Below are positions 43,344 to 51,472 of a stretch of DNA of 64,000 bases, one piece after another. How positions within the stretch are numbered: position 1 is the first letter of the stretch; the number at the start of each line of letters is the position of its first letter. Position numbers and translations under genes: made by a program. The notes under the pieces were generated by a model. That model searched no databases. It saw only the letters and a list, made by a program, of their open reading frames with translations, and was not told the DNA's origin. The stretch lies in contig NZ_CP172558.1 of NCBI RefSeq assembly GCF_046530675.1, forward strand, positions 1,054,001 to 1,118,000, given 5' to 3'. Origin of the DNA: Chitinibacter sp046530675 (GTDB lineage Bacteria; Pseudomonadota; Gammaproteobacteria; Burkholderiales; Chitinibacteraceae).

Positions 43344-45395
43344 TCAATATTTCAGCAAGGAACGCTCAGGTGGGGTGAATAGCTGCTCGAATTCGGCCGC
43401 TGGCAAAGGTCTGGCCATGTAATACCCTTGCAAATGATGGCAATCCAGACCGGCCAGAAACTGCGCTTCGACTTCGCTTTCAACGCCTTCGGCGATGAGT
43501 TGTAAATTCAGATTGAGCGCAATACCGATAATGGCCCGCACAATCGCGACATTACCTTCATTATCTGGCAGGCCGCGAACAAAGCTTTGATCGATTTTCA
43601 GAAAATCGAGCGGAAAAGTCCGCAAATATCCCAGATTCGAATAACCCGTACCAAAATCGTCCAGCGCCAGACTGAAACCGATCTCATGCAATTCATTCAA
43701 AATGAGCGTGACATCTTCATCGGATTTCATCAGCAGCGTTTCGGTAATTTCCAGCTCGATCTGGCTGGCCGAAATCTGAAATTCGTTGATAATCGCCTGC
43801 AATTGTCCCGGTAATGCACGACTGAACTGGCGCGCAGAAAGATTGACCGCAACGCGCTCCAGCGGCAAGCCCTTGCGCCGCCATTCGGCCATCTGCCTGC
43901 AGGCTTCGGTAAAAACCCAGGTACCGATACTGACAATCAGGCCGCCTTCTTCGGCAAACGGGATAAATTCATTAGGTGGCACCAAACCCCGTTGCGGATG
44001 ATGCCAGCGGATCAGAGCCTCAGCACCGCAAATCCGGCCGGATTTCGACTCGACTTGCGGCTGGTAATACAGCACGAATTCATTGCGCTCGAGCGCATAA
44101 TGCAAATCGGTACTCAGTTTCAGGCGTGCGCGCGAGCGCTGGTTCATATCACTGCTGTAAAACAGCGTTGGATGTCGGCTTTGCTTGCCGCGATTCATCG
44201 CAATTGCTGCCAGATTGATCAATGTATCCGCATCGCGGCCGTCATCGGGAAACACACTGATACCGATATGCGCTTTGATGACGATTTCTTCGAGGTCAAT
44301 CAAACAGGGGACGCTCACTGCCGCCAGAATCCGCTCGGCAACAATCGCCGCGTCCTCACGATGACGTATATTAAACAAGCCTATACAAAATTCATCACCG
44401 CCAAAGCGTGATAAAACATCTTCATCACGCAAGCAGGAACGGATACGTTCCGCGACCACGACCAGAATTTCGTCACCACCGCGATGGGTGAAGGAATCAT
44501 TCATCGCTTTGAAACCGGCAATGTTAAAACACAGCAGGGCGCCACAGCGTTGCAGGCGTCGCGCTTCGCTTAAAGCCTGTTCGAGTAATGCAAACAAATG
44601 ACTGCGATTGGGCAGCTTGGTCAGAGTATCAAAATACGCCAGCCGGAAAATCTGCGCCTCGGCGGCTTTTCTTTCGCTCAAATCAGCCAGTACGGCAAAA
44701 TAATGCTGGAGTTGATTATTTTTATCGTGAACCGTGCTCAAACTGACCCAGACAGGAATCGTCCCACCGTCACTGCGATTGATCCACAACTCACCTTCCC
44801 AATGCCCGGTGCTTTGCAAATGAGCCTGAATGGTCTGCGCCTCATTGCGTCCGGCATCCATACTCAGAAAGGGTGGAATCTGACCCAGCAACTGATCTGA
44901 TTGAGTGAGCATCAATTGCAGATACGCCGGATTGCATTCGACCAATCGCCGCTCACAATCGGTAATCACAATGGCGTCGGGCGTACTTTTGAAAACAGAA
45001 GCGAGCAAGCGCGAGCGCAACTGATCGGAAATCTGATTGCTGATATCGTGCAAGAAACCGACCATTCGCAATGGTCTGCCGGTTTCGTCGTGAACCAACG
45101 TCAGATGAATCCTTACCCAAAATTCACGCCCGTTTTTATGCCGCCGCTTGACCTCCATCGTGATCTGGCCATCGTTAATGATCCGGTTATAGAACTCAAC
45201 ATCGGCCTCGACTTCATCGGCGTACAGAATCAGCACATGCTTGCCGATCACTTCGGCGCTGGTATAACCAAACAGACGCTCAGCACCACCATTCCAGCCG
45301 GTGATATACCCTTCCAGGTCGAGCGTGATCAGCGAAGCATCAATATCGCCCAGAATGCGGATCGCTGGTGCCAGTTCATTGTATGTCGGGCTCAT
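43344..45395 (-). CDS. PAS-PAS-GGDEF-EAL signalling protein
   Basis: 683 residues from ATG 45395, which overlaps the upstream HDOD stop (ATGA). Two PAS domains (about 10-130 and 135-265; ITGWNGGAERLFGYTSAEVI, CNPAYLQLML), a GGDEF domain with intact RFGGDEF and an inhibitory-site RDED five residues before it, then an EAL domain with AEALIRWHHP, ALDDFGTGYSNL and QLIAEGVES. Both catalytic signatures are complete, so it could make and degrade c-di-GMP. No membrane segment is seen, so it is probably cytoplasmic. It is coupled to the HDOD gene. Confidence 0.95.
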   Translation of the reverse strand: MSPTYNELAPAIRILGDIDASLITLDLEGYITGWNGGAERLFGYTSAEVIGKHVLILYADEVEADVEFYNRIINDGQITMEVKRRHKNGREFWVRIHLTLVHDETGRPLRMVGFLHDISNQISDQLRSRLLASVFKSTPDAIVITDCERRLVECNPAYLQLMLTQSDQLLGQIPPFLSMDAGRNEAQTIQAHLQSTGHWEGELWINRSDGGTIPVWVSLSTVHDKNNQLQHYFAVLADLSERKAAEAQIFRLAYFDTLTKLPNRSHLFALLEQALSEARRLQRCGALLCFNIAGFKAMNDSFTHRGGDEILVVVAERIRSCLRDEDVLSRFGGDEFCIGLFNIRHREDAAIVAERILAAVSVPCLIDLEEIVIKAHIGISVFPDDGRDADTLINLAAIAMNRGKQSRHPTLFYSSDMNQRSRARLKLSTDLHYALERNEFVLYYQPQVESKSGRICGAEALIRWHHPQRGLVPPNEFIPFAEEGGLIVSIGTWVFTEACRQMAEWRRKGLPLERVAVNLSARQFSRALPGQLQAIINEFQISASQIELEITETLLMKSDEDVTLILNELHEIGFSLALDDFGTGYSNLGYLRTFPLDFLKIDQSFVRGLPDNEGNVAIVRAIIGIALNLNLQLIAEGVESEVEAQFLAGLDCHHLQGYYMARPLPAAEFEQLFTPPERSLLKY

Positions 45396-46309
45396 CGCTG
45401 CATGCTCTCTGCCAGCATTCCGACCCAGCGATAAACCTCCAGCTCGGATTTCACCCACAGCTCCGGCTGATCCAGCGGACGAATTACCCAACGTACATTA
45501 CCCAGGTATACCTCCATATCGATTGACTGGGTTAGAGCCTGACCTAATACCCCTGATTTTTCTAATAATGCTGCGCTCATTTCATCACCCAATGGCAAGC
45601 TGGCAACCAGTTCGGGCAACGGTTTCTTGAATAACTGATCCAGCAACGACAACATCCCCAGCAAAAAGGCCGATTCTGCCGGCGCATTGAGCCAGCCATG
45701 CTGTACCCAGGATTCCAGCCGTCGCGCACGCAACAAGGCCGCCAGCAAGAGCGGGGCAATCCGGTCGGATTCGGAAAATTGCTCGGCGTACATCAGTAGC
45801 TGAACCCAGCGTTTGAGCTGATTACGTCCCAGCACGGTAATGGCATGGCGAATACTGTCGATCTGAATTCGCGAGCGCATGCCGACCGAGTTGACTAGTT
45901 TCAATAAACGGAAAGTCAATTCCGGCGTACGGCTAAATATGCGCTCCAACGCTTCGGTTTCAGCATCAGCGGCAACCAGCGACATCAGTTCCAGCAATTC
46001 AGGTTTGGCAGAGGCACACATTTGCTCGCCCGCAACGGTATACCAGCGACCAAATGCCAGCTGGTCTTCCCGCATCGCATCGAGTTGTCCAGCCTGATCA
46101 ACCCCGCTCAGCCATTGCCCTTCACTGAATGGCTGCAGCACTCTGGCATGCAGTTCCGGCGAATCGGCGTAGTATGCAAAATGATTCGCAATGGCCGATT
46201 CGGCCAGTAATACATCGAGTGATTGCAATTGCCCCAGGGAGCCCGTAGCAAGAATACCCTGCCAATGATGATCACGATTCCACAATGGAGAGAGTTGCAG
46301 TAATTGCAT
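45392..46309 (-). CDS. HDOD-domain signalling protein
   Basis: 305 residues. A degenerate N-terminal region of about 100 residues lacks any EAL catalytic motif. An HDOD domain follows from about residue 110: RIFSRTPELTFRLLKLVNSV, SIRHAITVLGRNQLKRW, LLLAALLRARRLESW and ESAFLLGMLSLLDQLF. YuxH-type proteins combine EAL with HDOD; here the EAL part looks lost or replaced. It probably acts as a signalling adaptor with the GGDEF-EAL protein, whose start codon overlaps its stop. Confidence 0.85.
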   Translation of the reverse strand: MQLLQLSPLWNRDHHWQGILATGSLGQLQSLDVLLAESAIANHFAYYADSPELHARVLQPFSEGQWLSGVDQAGQLDAMREDQLAFGRWYTVAGEQMCASAKPELLELMSLVAADAETEALERIFSRTPELTFRLLKLVNSVGMRSRIQIDSIRHAITVLGRNQLKRWVQLLMYAEQFSESDRIAPLLLAALLRARRLESWVQHGWLNAPAESAFLLGMLSLLDQLFKKPLPELVASLPLGDEMSAALLEKSGVLGQALTQSIDMEVYLGNVRWVIRPLDQPELWVKSELEVYRWVGMLAESMQR

Positions 46310-46457
46310 GACGGATGCTCAAAAAGTCTCCCTACCAAAGTAGACCGCCGAGCACTGTGCAGCAAGACTTAAAGCCGCGCACGCTACCGCTGGCTTGCTC
46401 GCGATCACACAAAGCAGCAAAACTCTCTCAATACCATACCGAGTATGGCGATACAGG

Positions 46458-47405
46458 CTAATTGGAAATTAACAAAGAGGGATATACCCCTGAAATATAA
46501 TCATTCATCGCTTGCTGGCTGCGCGCTGCCGCTGTTTGCAGCCAGTGCATAAAATGATGCAATTTGGCACTACCATCGGCGCGCGGCGCCCAGACCAGCC
46601 AATAGCGATTCGGGTGCGGCGCAATCACGCCACCAAGCAGCACTAACTGCCCGCTGCGCAAATCATCGAGCACCAAGGAGAGCCGTGTCAGCGTTATACC
46701 TTGCCCCAGCCGCACAGCCTGTAAGGCCAGATTATTATCATTGCAGAACAGGCTGAACGTCGGCGACCAATCGCCCAACTGAGCCTCCTTGACCCAGCTA
46801 CTCCATTTTTCCAGCGTACCGATAATCTGCGCCCGCTCCAAACCGTGTTCCAAATCAGACAGCTCGGCCAGCGTGCGCGGCAAGTGCGGATACTGAGGCG
46901 CAGCGACGACAACCAGATAATCATCGAGCAAATGCTGCGTTTTCAAGCCTTCCCAATCGCCAGCGCCCATCCGGATCGCCAGATCGAGCTGGCCAGTATG
47001 CAGATCATCAAAACCCAAGCCAGCGCGAATATCGAGCCGATATTGCGGAAACAGTGCTTGAAATTCAGGTACCCGCGGAATCAGCCAACCCAAACCAAAC
47101 GATGGCATCGTCGTCAGTTTGATTTCATTGGGCTTGGGTCTGGCGCGCACCGTGCGCGTCGCCTCGGCCATATCGTTGAGCGCCATGCGGATTTGCAGCG
47201 CGTAATTGCGGCCGTCTTCGGTCAGCGCCAGCTTGCGCCCGCTGCGCTCGAACAGCGGCAAACCCAGATAGTCTTCGAGCGCGTGGATTTGATGGCTGAT
47301 CGCACTGTGCGTCACCGATAAAGCGTCGGCGGCTTTGACGACACTGCCAAGGCGGCTTACCGCTTCAAAAGCGCGCAAAGCAGGAAGAGGGGGTAAGGGA
47401 TTCAT
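46458..47405 (-). CDS. LysR family transcriptional regulator, GcvA-like
   Basis: 315 residues from ATG 47405 (MNPLPPLPALRAFEAVSRLG), the usual GcvA-type N-terminus; the frame extends 89 codons upstream without support. Winged helix-turn-helix: SVVKAADALSVTHSAISHQI, then LEDYLGLPLFERSGRKLALT. The substrate-binding domain from about residue 92 includes IKLTTMPSFGLGWLIPRVPEF. It is divergent from the DUF2917 gene, an arrangement common in betaproteobacteria. A LysR-type palindrome sits 10 bases before its start. Confidence 0.93.
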   Translation of the reverse strand: MNPLPPLPALRAFEAVSRLGSVVKAADALSVTHSAISHQIHALEDYLGLPLFERSGRKLALTEDGRNYALQIRMALNDMAEATRTVRARPKPNEIKLTTMPSFGLGWLIPRVPEFQALFPQYRLDIRAGLGFDDLHTGQLDLAIRMGAGDWEGLKTQHLLDDYLVVVAAPQYPHLPRTLAELSDLEHGLERAQIIGTLEKWSSWVKEAQLGDWSPTFSLFCNDNNLALQAVRLGQGITLTRLSLVLDDLRSGQLVLLGGVIAPHPNRYWLVWAPRADGSAKLHHFMHWLQTAAARSQQAMNDYISGVYPSLLISN

Positions 47406-47414
47406 CGCGTCATC

Positions 47415-47433
47415 ATGTGAATTTAACTCACAT
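47415..47433. promoter_or_regulatory. Candidate LysR-type operator
   Basis: ATGTGAATTTAACTCACAT is a perfect 6-bp inverted repeat with a 7-base centre. It contains the T-N11-A form expected of LysR-regulator sites. It lies between the divergent LysR and DUF2917 genes, close to the LysR start, so autoregulation is likely. A CRP site is less likely because the spacing is 7, not 6. Confidence 0.6.
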
Positions 47434-47509
47434 ATTCTGATAAAAAACGTCAGTAAAGATAGTGCAAATATTCGATATAGTGAATACAAATGACATTGGG
47501 GTGAGAAAA

Positions 47510-47779
47510 ATGTTGACCTATCTACGCTTGACGCTACACCCGGATGAAATCCTGATCGCCGATTTGGCCAGCGCCGCTCAACTACATTGCGAGCAAGGTT
47601 CGGTCTGGCTCGCGAGCAATCGCAACGCGGCTGATTTAATCTTAAACGCTGGCGAGCATCAGCGATTAGCACCCGGTTTGCTGCTACTCGAAGGTCAGGC
47701 CGAGCTGCGTTTTTCTGGCCATGAACTCAATATTCGCCCCCAATTTAAAACCATCGCGCGACCAACCCGCGCAGTTTGA
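47510..47779 (+). CDS. DUF2917 domain protein
   Basis: 89 residues from ATG 47510, with GGGTGAG upstream. It is a compact beta-rich, cupin-like protein: LHCEQGSVWLASNRNAADLI, AGEHQRLAPGLLLLEGQAEL. DUF2917 proteins are small, cytoplasmic and uncharacterised, typically found beside LysR regulators as here. It is followed after 12 bases by the GST gene, so the two are probably co-transcribed. Confidence 0.85.
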   Translation: MLTYLRLTLHPDEILIADLASAAQLHCEQGSVWLASNRNAADLILNAGEHQRLAPGLLLLEGQAELRFSGHELNIRPQFKTIARPTRAV

Positions 47780-47791
47780 AAAGGAAGCTCT

Positions 47792-48469
47792 ATGTTCCAA
47801 CTGTATATCGGCCATCAAAATTACTCATCGTGGTCTTTGCGCCCGTGGATTTTATTAAAACACTTCAATATCCCGTTTAGCCAAACCGTCGTAGCGGTCA
47901 GCGGCAAAGGCGCCAATGCCAGCCATCGCGGCTACGCCGATAATGGTTTGGTGCCGTGCCTGCATGACGATGATTTTAGGGTATGGGACTCTATGGCAAT
48001 CTGTGAATACCTTGCAGAGCAATACCCTGCCATGTGGCCAGCAGACCGTCAGCTTCGCGCTCGTGCTCGCAGCATTTGCGCCGAGATGCATTCGGGCTTT
48101 GGCGGATTGCGCAGCCAGTTGCCAATGAATGTACGCCTACGCGCCAAAGGTATCGCCAACAGCGTCGAAGTCGACGCCGACTTGACGCGGATTTTCGCCA
48201 TCTGGCGCAATGCGCGCGAGTTGGCGGCACAACAAAATATCGCAGGCAATTATCTATTTGGCGAGTTTTCAATTGCCGATGCAATGTATGCGCCGGTAGT
48301 GTGGCGACTATTTTGTTATGGCGTCAAAATCCCAGCCGATCTTCAGCCCTATATCGACACGATGCTGTCCCATCCGGCGATGCGCGAATGGGAAGCCGCT
48401 GCGCAGGCCGAAAGTGCGCGCCTGCCCTATGACAATCTGGTCGAACAATTTGGCGGTGTACGTATATGA
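47792..48469 (+). CDS. Glutathione S-transferase family protein
   Basis: 225 residues. N-terminal thioredoxin-like domain: YIGHQNYSSWSLRPWILLKH with the SSWSLR active-site Ser, and DDFRVWDSMAICEYLAEQYP (glutathione-binding DS). The C-terminal helical domain follows (ICAEMHSGFGGLRSQLPMN, FGEFSIADAMYAPVVWRL). It conjugates or reduces small molecules using glutathione in the cytoplasm. The stop codon overlaps the original start of the DUF3291 gene by four bases (ATGA), showing a former two-gene translational unit. ATG 47792 has AAGGAAG 7 bases upstream. Confidence 0.94.
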   Translation: MFQLYIGHQNYSSWSLRPWILLKHFNIPFSQTVVAVSGKGANASHRGYADNGLVPCLHDDDFRVWDSMAICEYLAEQYPAMWPADRQLRARARSICAEMHSGFGGLRSQLPMNVRLRAKGIANSVEVDADLTRIFAIWRNARELAAQQNIAGNYLFGEFSIADAMYAPVVWRLFCYGVKIPADLQPYIDTMLSHPAMREWEAAAQAESARLPYDNLVEQFGGVRI

Positions 48470-49233
48470 GGCAATGGCAACTAGGCTCTGTTGACGTTTG
48501 GTTTACGGTCGCGCTGGCGCGATTTTTGTGACGAATCAAGACATTGGCTGCGATGCATAGTCATTCTATGTGAGCAGGCAATAACGCAGAGTCGTCACAA
48601 AAAGCGCCCAGCCCGGAGGGTTTGGCTGGTTTTGGCCTGACACTGCGTTGCAAAACCCTCGCATAGAATGACTATGCAGCGGGCTTTGCGTCTTGTTTCA
48701 GGCCAAAACCAGCACAAACGCGACTCGCAAACCAAACGTCAACAGAGCCAGCACAATTGAATATCGGCCGCGCCATCGCGCCACTGGACGACCCGCTGAT
48801 GGCGGGTTTTACCGAGCAGCTCGATGCGATCAATCAGCTCGCCGAACAAAGCCCCGGCTTTGTCTGGCGGCTGCAAGGTGATAGCGGCAACGCGACCGAT
48901 ATTACTTATGATGCCGACCCACTCATAATCGCCAATCTGTCGGTTTGGAACTCGTTGGAGGACTTGCAGCGCTACGTTTATACCGGCGATCATCTGGCCA
49001 TACTCAAGCGGCGCCGTAGTTGGTTTGAGAAAATCGACGGCCCCACGCTGGTGCTGTGGTGGATTCCCGTCGGCCACACGCCAACGCTGATTGAAGCCAA
49101 AGCCGCTTTGGGTTTACTGCGGCTCAATGGCTCAAACGCGTGCGCATTCAGTTTTGCCAAGCCGTTCGCTTCTCCAACGATACCAACGACGCCAGCAAGC
49201 GCGCTCGCATTTGACGCAATACACAGCGATTAG
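48466..49233 (+). pseudogene. DUF3291 protein gene interrupted by a MITE-like element
   Basis: The first six codons (MRQWQL, 48466-48483) overlap the GST stop. The frame then enters a 266-bp palindromic element and stops after 21 codons. It resumes at 48751 with AQLNIGRAIAPLDDPLMAGF and continues to 49233. Removing 48484-48750 restores one continuous reading frame whose start matches the usual DUF3291 N-terminus (xLAQLNIGR). The remaining 158 codons look intact (FVWRLQGDSG, WNSLEDLQRYVY, VLWWIPVGHTP). A restart at TTG 48757 is conceivable but has no ribosome site, so the gene is probably inactive. Confidence 0.85.
48484..48749. mobile_element. MITE-like element with terminal inverted repeats
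   Basis: Ends GGCTCTGTTGACGTTTGGTT (48484) and AACCAAACGTCAACAGAGCC (to 48749) are perfect inverted repeats, extending with one mismatch to about 23 bp. Inside lies a second inverted pair, GCATAGTCATTCTATG and CATAGAATGACTATGC, so the whole element can fold into a long nested hairpin. There is no coding capacity. Only one flanking base (A) appears duplicated. The ends resemble IS5/IS6-type termini in the GGCTCTGTTG start, but no parent IS is in the window. Confidence 0.85.
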
Positions 49234-49321
49234 CATAAATCGTATTTGTGCCGCATGAAAACGCATGTGCCAATCTCCATCCAGCGCGTTCTCTGCTAGA
49301 CTTAGCCGCAATTCATCATCT

Positions 49322-49337
49322 GGTTTCACGTGAAACA
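49322..49337. promoter_or_regulatory. parS-like ParB-binding site at the parE start
   Basis: GGTTTCACGTGAAACA contains the perfect palindrome GTTTCACGTGAAAC (49323-49336) and ends immediately before the parE ATG at 49338. It matches the parS consensus in 15 of 16 positions. Confidence 0.85.
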
Positions 49338-51311
49338 ATGGCAGCTCCTAAATACGACGAATCCTCGGTCAAGGTTTTAAAAGGCCTTGACCCTGTCCGC
49401 CACCGTCCGGGCATGTACACCCGCACCGATAATCCACTGCATATTTGCCAGGAAGTCATCGATAACGCCGCCGATGAAGCGCTCGGTGGCTATGCGACGC
49501 AAATCGAGGTAACGCTGTACCGCAATCAGTCGATGCGCGTCATCGACAATGGTCGCGGTATTCCGGTCGGTCTGCACCCGGAAGAAGGCGTACCGACGGT
49601 ACAAGTCGTATTCACCCAGCTGCACGCTGGCGGTAAATTCGACAAGAAAGACGGCGGCGCGTACGCGTTTTCGGGTGGTTTGCACGGCGTCGGTGTATCA
49701 GTGACCAATGCGCTGTCAACGCGGCTGGAAGTCGAAGTTCGCCGCGAAGGCCAGATTAATCAATTGGTCTTCTCCGGCGGAGAAGTCACACAGCCGCTGA
49801 CTGTCCTCGGTACAACGACCAAAAAAGACACAGGCACGCGCGTTTTCGTCCAACCCGACGCGCAATATTTTGATAGTCCAACGATTCCGCAAGCCGAACT
49901 CGAACACCTGCTCAAATCCAAAGCGGTGCTGCTGCCCGGCCTGGTGGTGATTCTGAATGTCGAGCAAGCCAATGGCGAACTGCTCGAAAAACGCTGGTGC
50001 TACCCCGATGGCCTGCAAGGCTATCTGAACGAGCAAGTCACCGGCTACACGCAGATCGTGCCGATTTTGCAGGGCGAGAAATACATCGAAGGCGAAGACG
50101 ACACCTTCAGCCGCGGCGAAGGCTGCGCTTGGGCGCTGACGTGGACCGAAGATGGGCTGGTCAACCGCGAATCGTACGTCAATCTGATTCCGACGCCAGC
50201 CGGTGGCACGCACGAAAGCGGCCTGCGCGATGGCGTGTTTCAGGTCGTCAAAACGTTTATCGATTTTCATAACTTGCTGCCCAAGGGCGTCAAGTTGCTG
50301 CCTGAAGACCTGTTCAGCCGCTGCTCGTTTGTGCTCTCCGCCAAAGTGCTCGACCCGCAATTTCAAGGTCAGACCAAAGACAAACTGACCAGCCGTGATG
50401 GACTGAAACTCGTCTCGGCAATGGTTCGTGCGCCGTTTGAATTGTGGCTGAACGAACACGTCGATCTGGGCAAAAAACTCGCCGAGCTGGCGATTCGCGC
50501 TGCGCAATCGCGGCAGAAAAACGCGCAGAAAGTCGAAAAGAAAAAATCATCGGGCGTTGCGGTGCTGCCGGGCAAGCTCACCGATTGCGCGTCGGATGAA
50601 ACCGAACGCTGTGAATTATTCCTCGTCGAGGGTGATTCGGCTGGCGGCTCGGCCAAGCTAGGGCGCGATAAAGACTTCCAAGCCATTTTGCCGCTGCGCG
50701 GTAAAGTGCTGAACACATGGGAAGTCGATAAAGACCAGATTTTCGCCAATAACGAAGTCCACGATATGGCTGTCGCGATCGGCGTTGACCCGCATACGCT
50801 AACCAGCCCCGCCGATTTATCCGGCCTGCGCTACGGCAAAGTGATCATCATGTCCGACGCCGACGTCGACGGCTCGCACATTCAGGTGCTATTGCTGACG
50901 CTGTTCTACCGTCATTTCCCGCAGCTGATTTTGAACGGCCATATCTACGTCGCGCAACCACCGCTGTACCGCGTCGACGTCGCTGGCTCTGGCAAAGCCA
51001 AGCCGCCGCGTAAATTCTACGCGCTCGACGAAGGTGAACTCACTGCCGTGCTCGATAAATTGCGTGCCGAAAAAATTCGCGAAGGCGCATGGAGCATTTC
51101 GCGCTTCAAGGGTTTGGGTGAGATGAACGCCGAGCAATTGTTCGACACGACGATGAACCCCGACACCCGTCGCGTGATGCGCGTATCGATTCCTCAGGAC
51201 GTCACAGCCAATACGCGCGATCTGATGAATATGCTAATGGGTAAGGGCGAAGCAAGTAGCCGCCGCGCTTGGCTGGAAGCGCGCGGGAATGAGGTTGAGG
51301 CCGATCTTTAA
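49338..51311 (+). CDS. parE: DNA topoisomerase IV subunit B
   Basis: 657 residues from ATG 49338 (MAAPKYDESSVKVLKGLDPV); the frame extends 30 codons upstream but this is the family start. GHKL ATPase domain: VIDNAADEALGG, RVIDNGRGIPVG, GGLHGVGVSVTNALS. TOPRIM domain: LFLVEGDSAGGSAKLGRDKD, LRGKVLN and IIMSDADVDGSHIQ. C-terminal ISRFKGLGEMNAEQLFDTTM. With ParC (52771) it forms the decatenating topoisomerase that separates replicated chromosomes. No ribosome site is visible because a parS site fills the region before the start. Confidence 0.97.
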   Translation: MAAPKYDESSVKVLKGLDPVRHRPGMYTRTDNPLHICQEVIDNAADEALGGYATQIEVTLYRNQSMRVIDNGRGIPVGLHPEEGVPTVQVVFTQLHAGGKFDKKDGGAYAFSGGLHGVGVSVTNALSTRLEVEVRREGQINQLVFSGGEVTQPLTVLGTTTKKDTGTRVFVQPDAQYFDSPTIPQAELEHLLKSKAVLLPGLVVILNVEQANGELLEKRWCYPDGLQGYLNEQVTGYTQIVPILQGEKYIEGEDDTFSRGEGCAWALTWTEDGLVNRESYVNLIPTPAGGTHESGLRDGVFQVVKTFIDFHNLLPKGVKLLPEDLFSRCSFVLSAKVLDPQFQGQTKDKLTSRDGLKLVSAMVRAPFELWLNEHVDLGKKLAELAIRAAQSRQKNAQKVEKKKSSGVAVLPGKLTDCASDETERCELFLVEGDSAGGSAKLGRDKDFQAILPLRGKVLNTWEVDKDQIFANNEVHDMAVAIGVDPHTLTSPADLSGLRYGKVIIMSDADVDGSHIQVLLLTLFYRHFPQLILNGHIYVAQPPLYRVDVAGSGKAKPPRKFYALDEGELTAVLDKLRAEKIREGAWSISRFKGLGEMNAEQLFDTTMNPDTRRVMRVSIPQDVTANTRDLMNMLMGKGEASSRRAWLEARGNEVEADL

Positions 51312-51320
51312 TTACCCATC

Positions 51321-51373
51321 AAGGGTATTGCCACAGAAACTAAGACCTAACTTGTTGCCAAGGCAATACCCCT
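51321..51373. repeat. GTAT-type palindrome after parE
   Basis: AGGGTATTGCC (51322-51332) and GGCAATACCCCT (51362-51373) are nearly perfect inverted ends. It starts about ten bases after the parE stop. Confidence 0.75.
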
Positions 51374-51424
51374 GGATCACAAAGGTTCGCTAGTTAAGGC
51401 AAGACGATCAGTATGAAGCAATAA

Positions 51425-51451
51425 AAAATCCCGCTACTGCAGCGGGATTTT
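51425..51451. terminator. Bidirectional terminator between parE and the chemoreceptor gene
   Basis: Perfect 11-bp stem AAAATCCCGCT / AGCGGGATTTT with loop ACTGC, with T-runs on both strands. It serves convergent genes. Confidence 0.9.
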
Positions 51452-51472
51452 GTTATGGCAAGTAAAACCGGA

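Noticed and set aside
47415..47433. CRP site in the LysR/DUF2917 region
   Set aside because: Half-sites are separated by seven, not six, bases; a LysR-type operator fits better.
47990..48035. GTAT-like motifs (GAATACC, GCAATACCC) inside the GST gene
   Set aside because: They fall in conserved codons (CEYLAEQYP) and do not form a palindrome with proper ends.
48757..49233. DUF3291 frame called as an intact gene from TTG 48757
   Set aside because: The family N-terminus lies on the other side of the MITE and there is no ribosome site, so it is recorded as interrupted.
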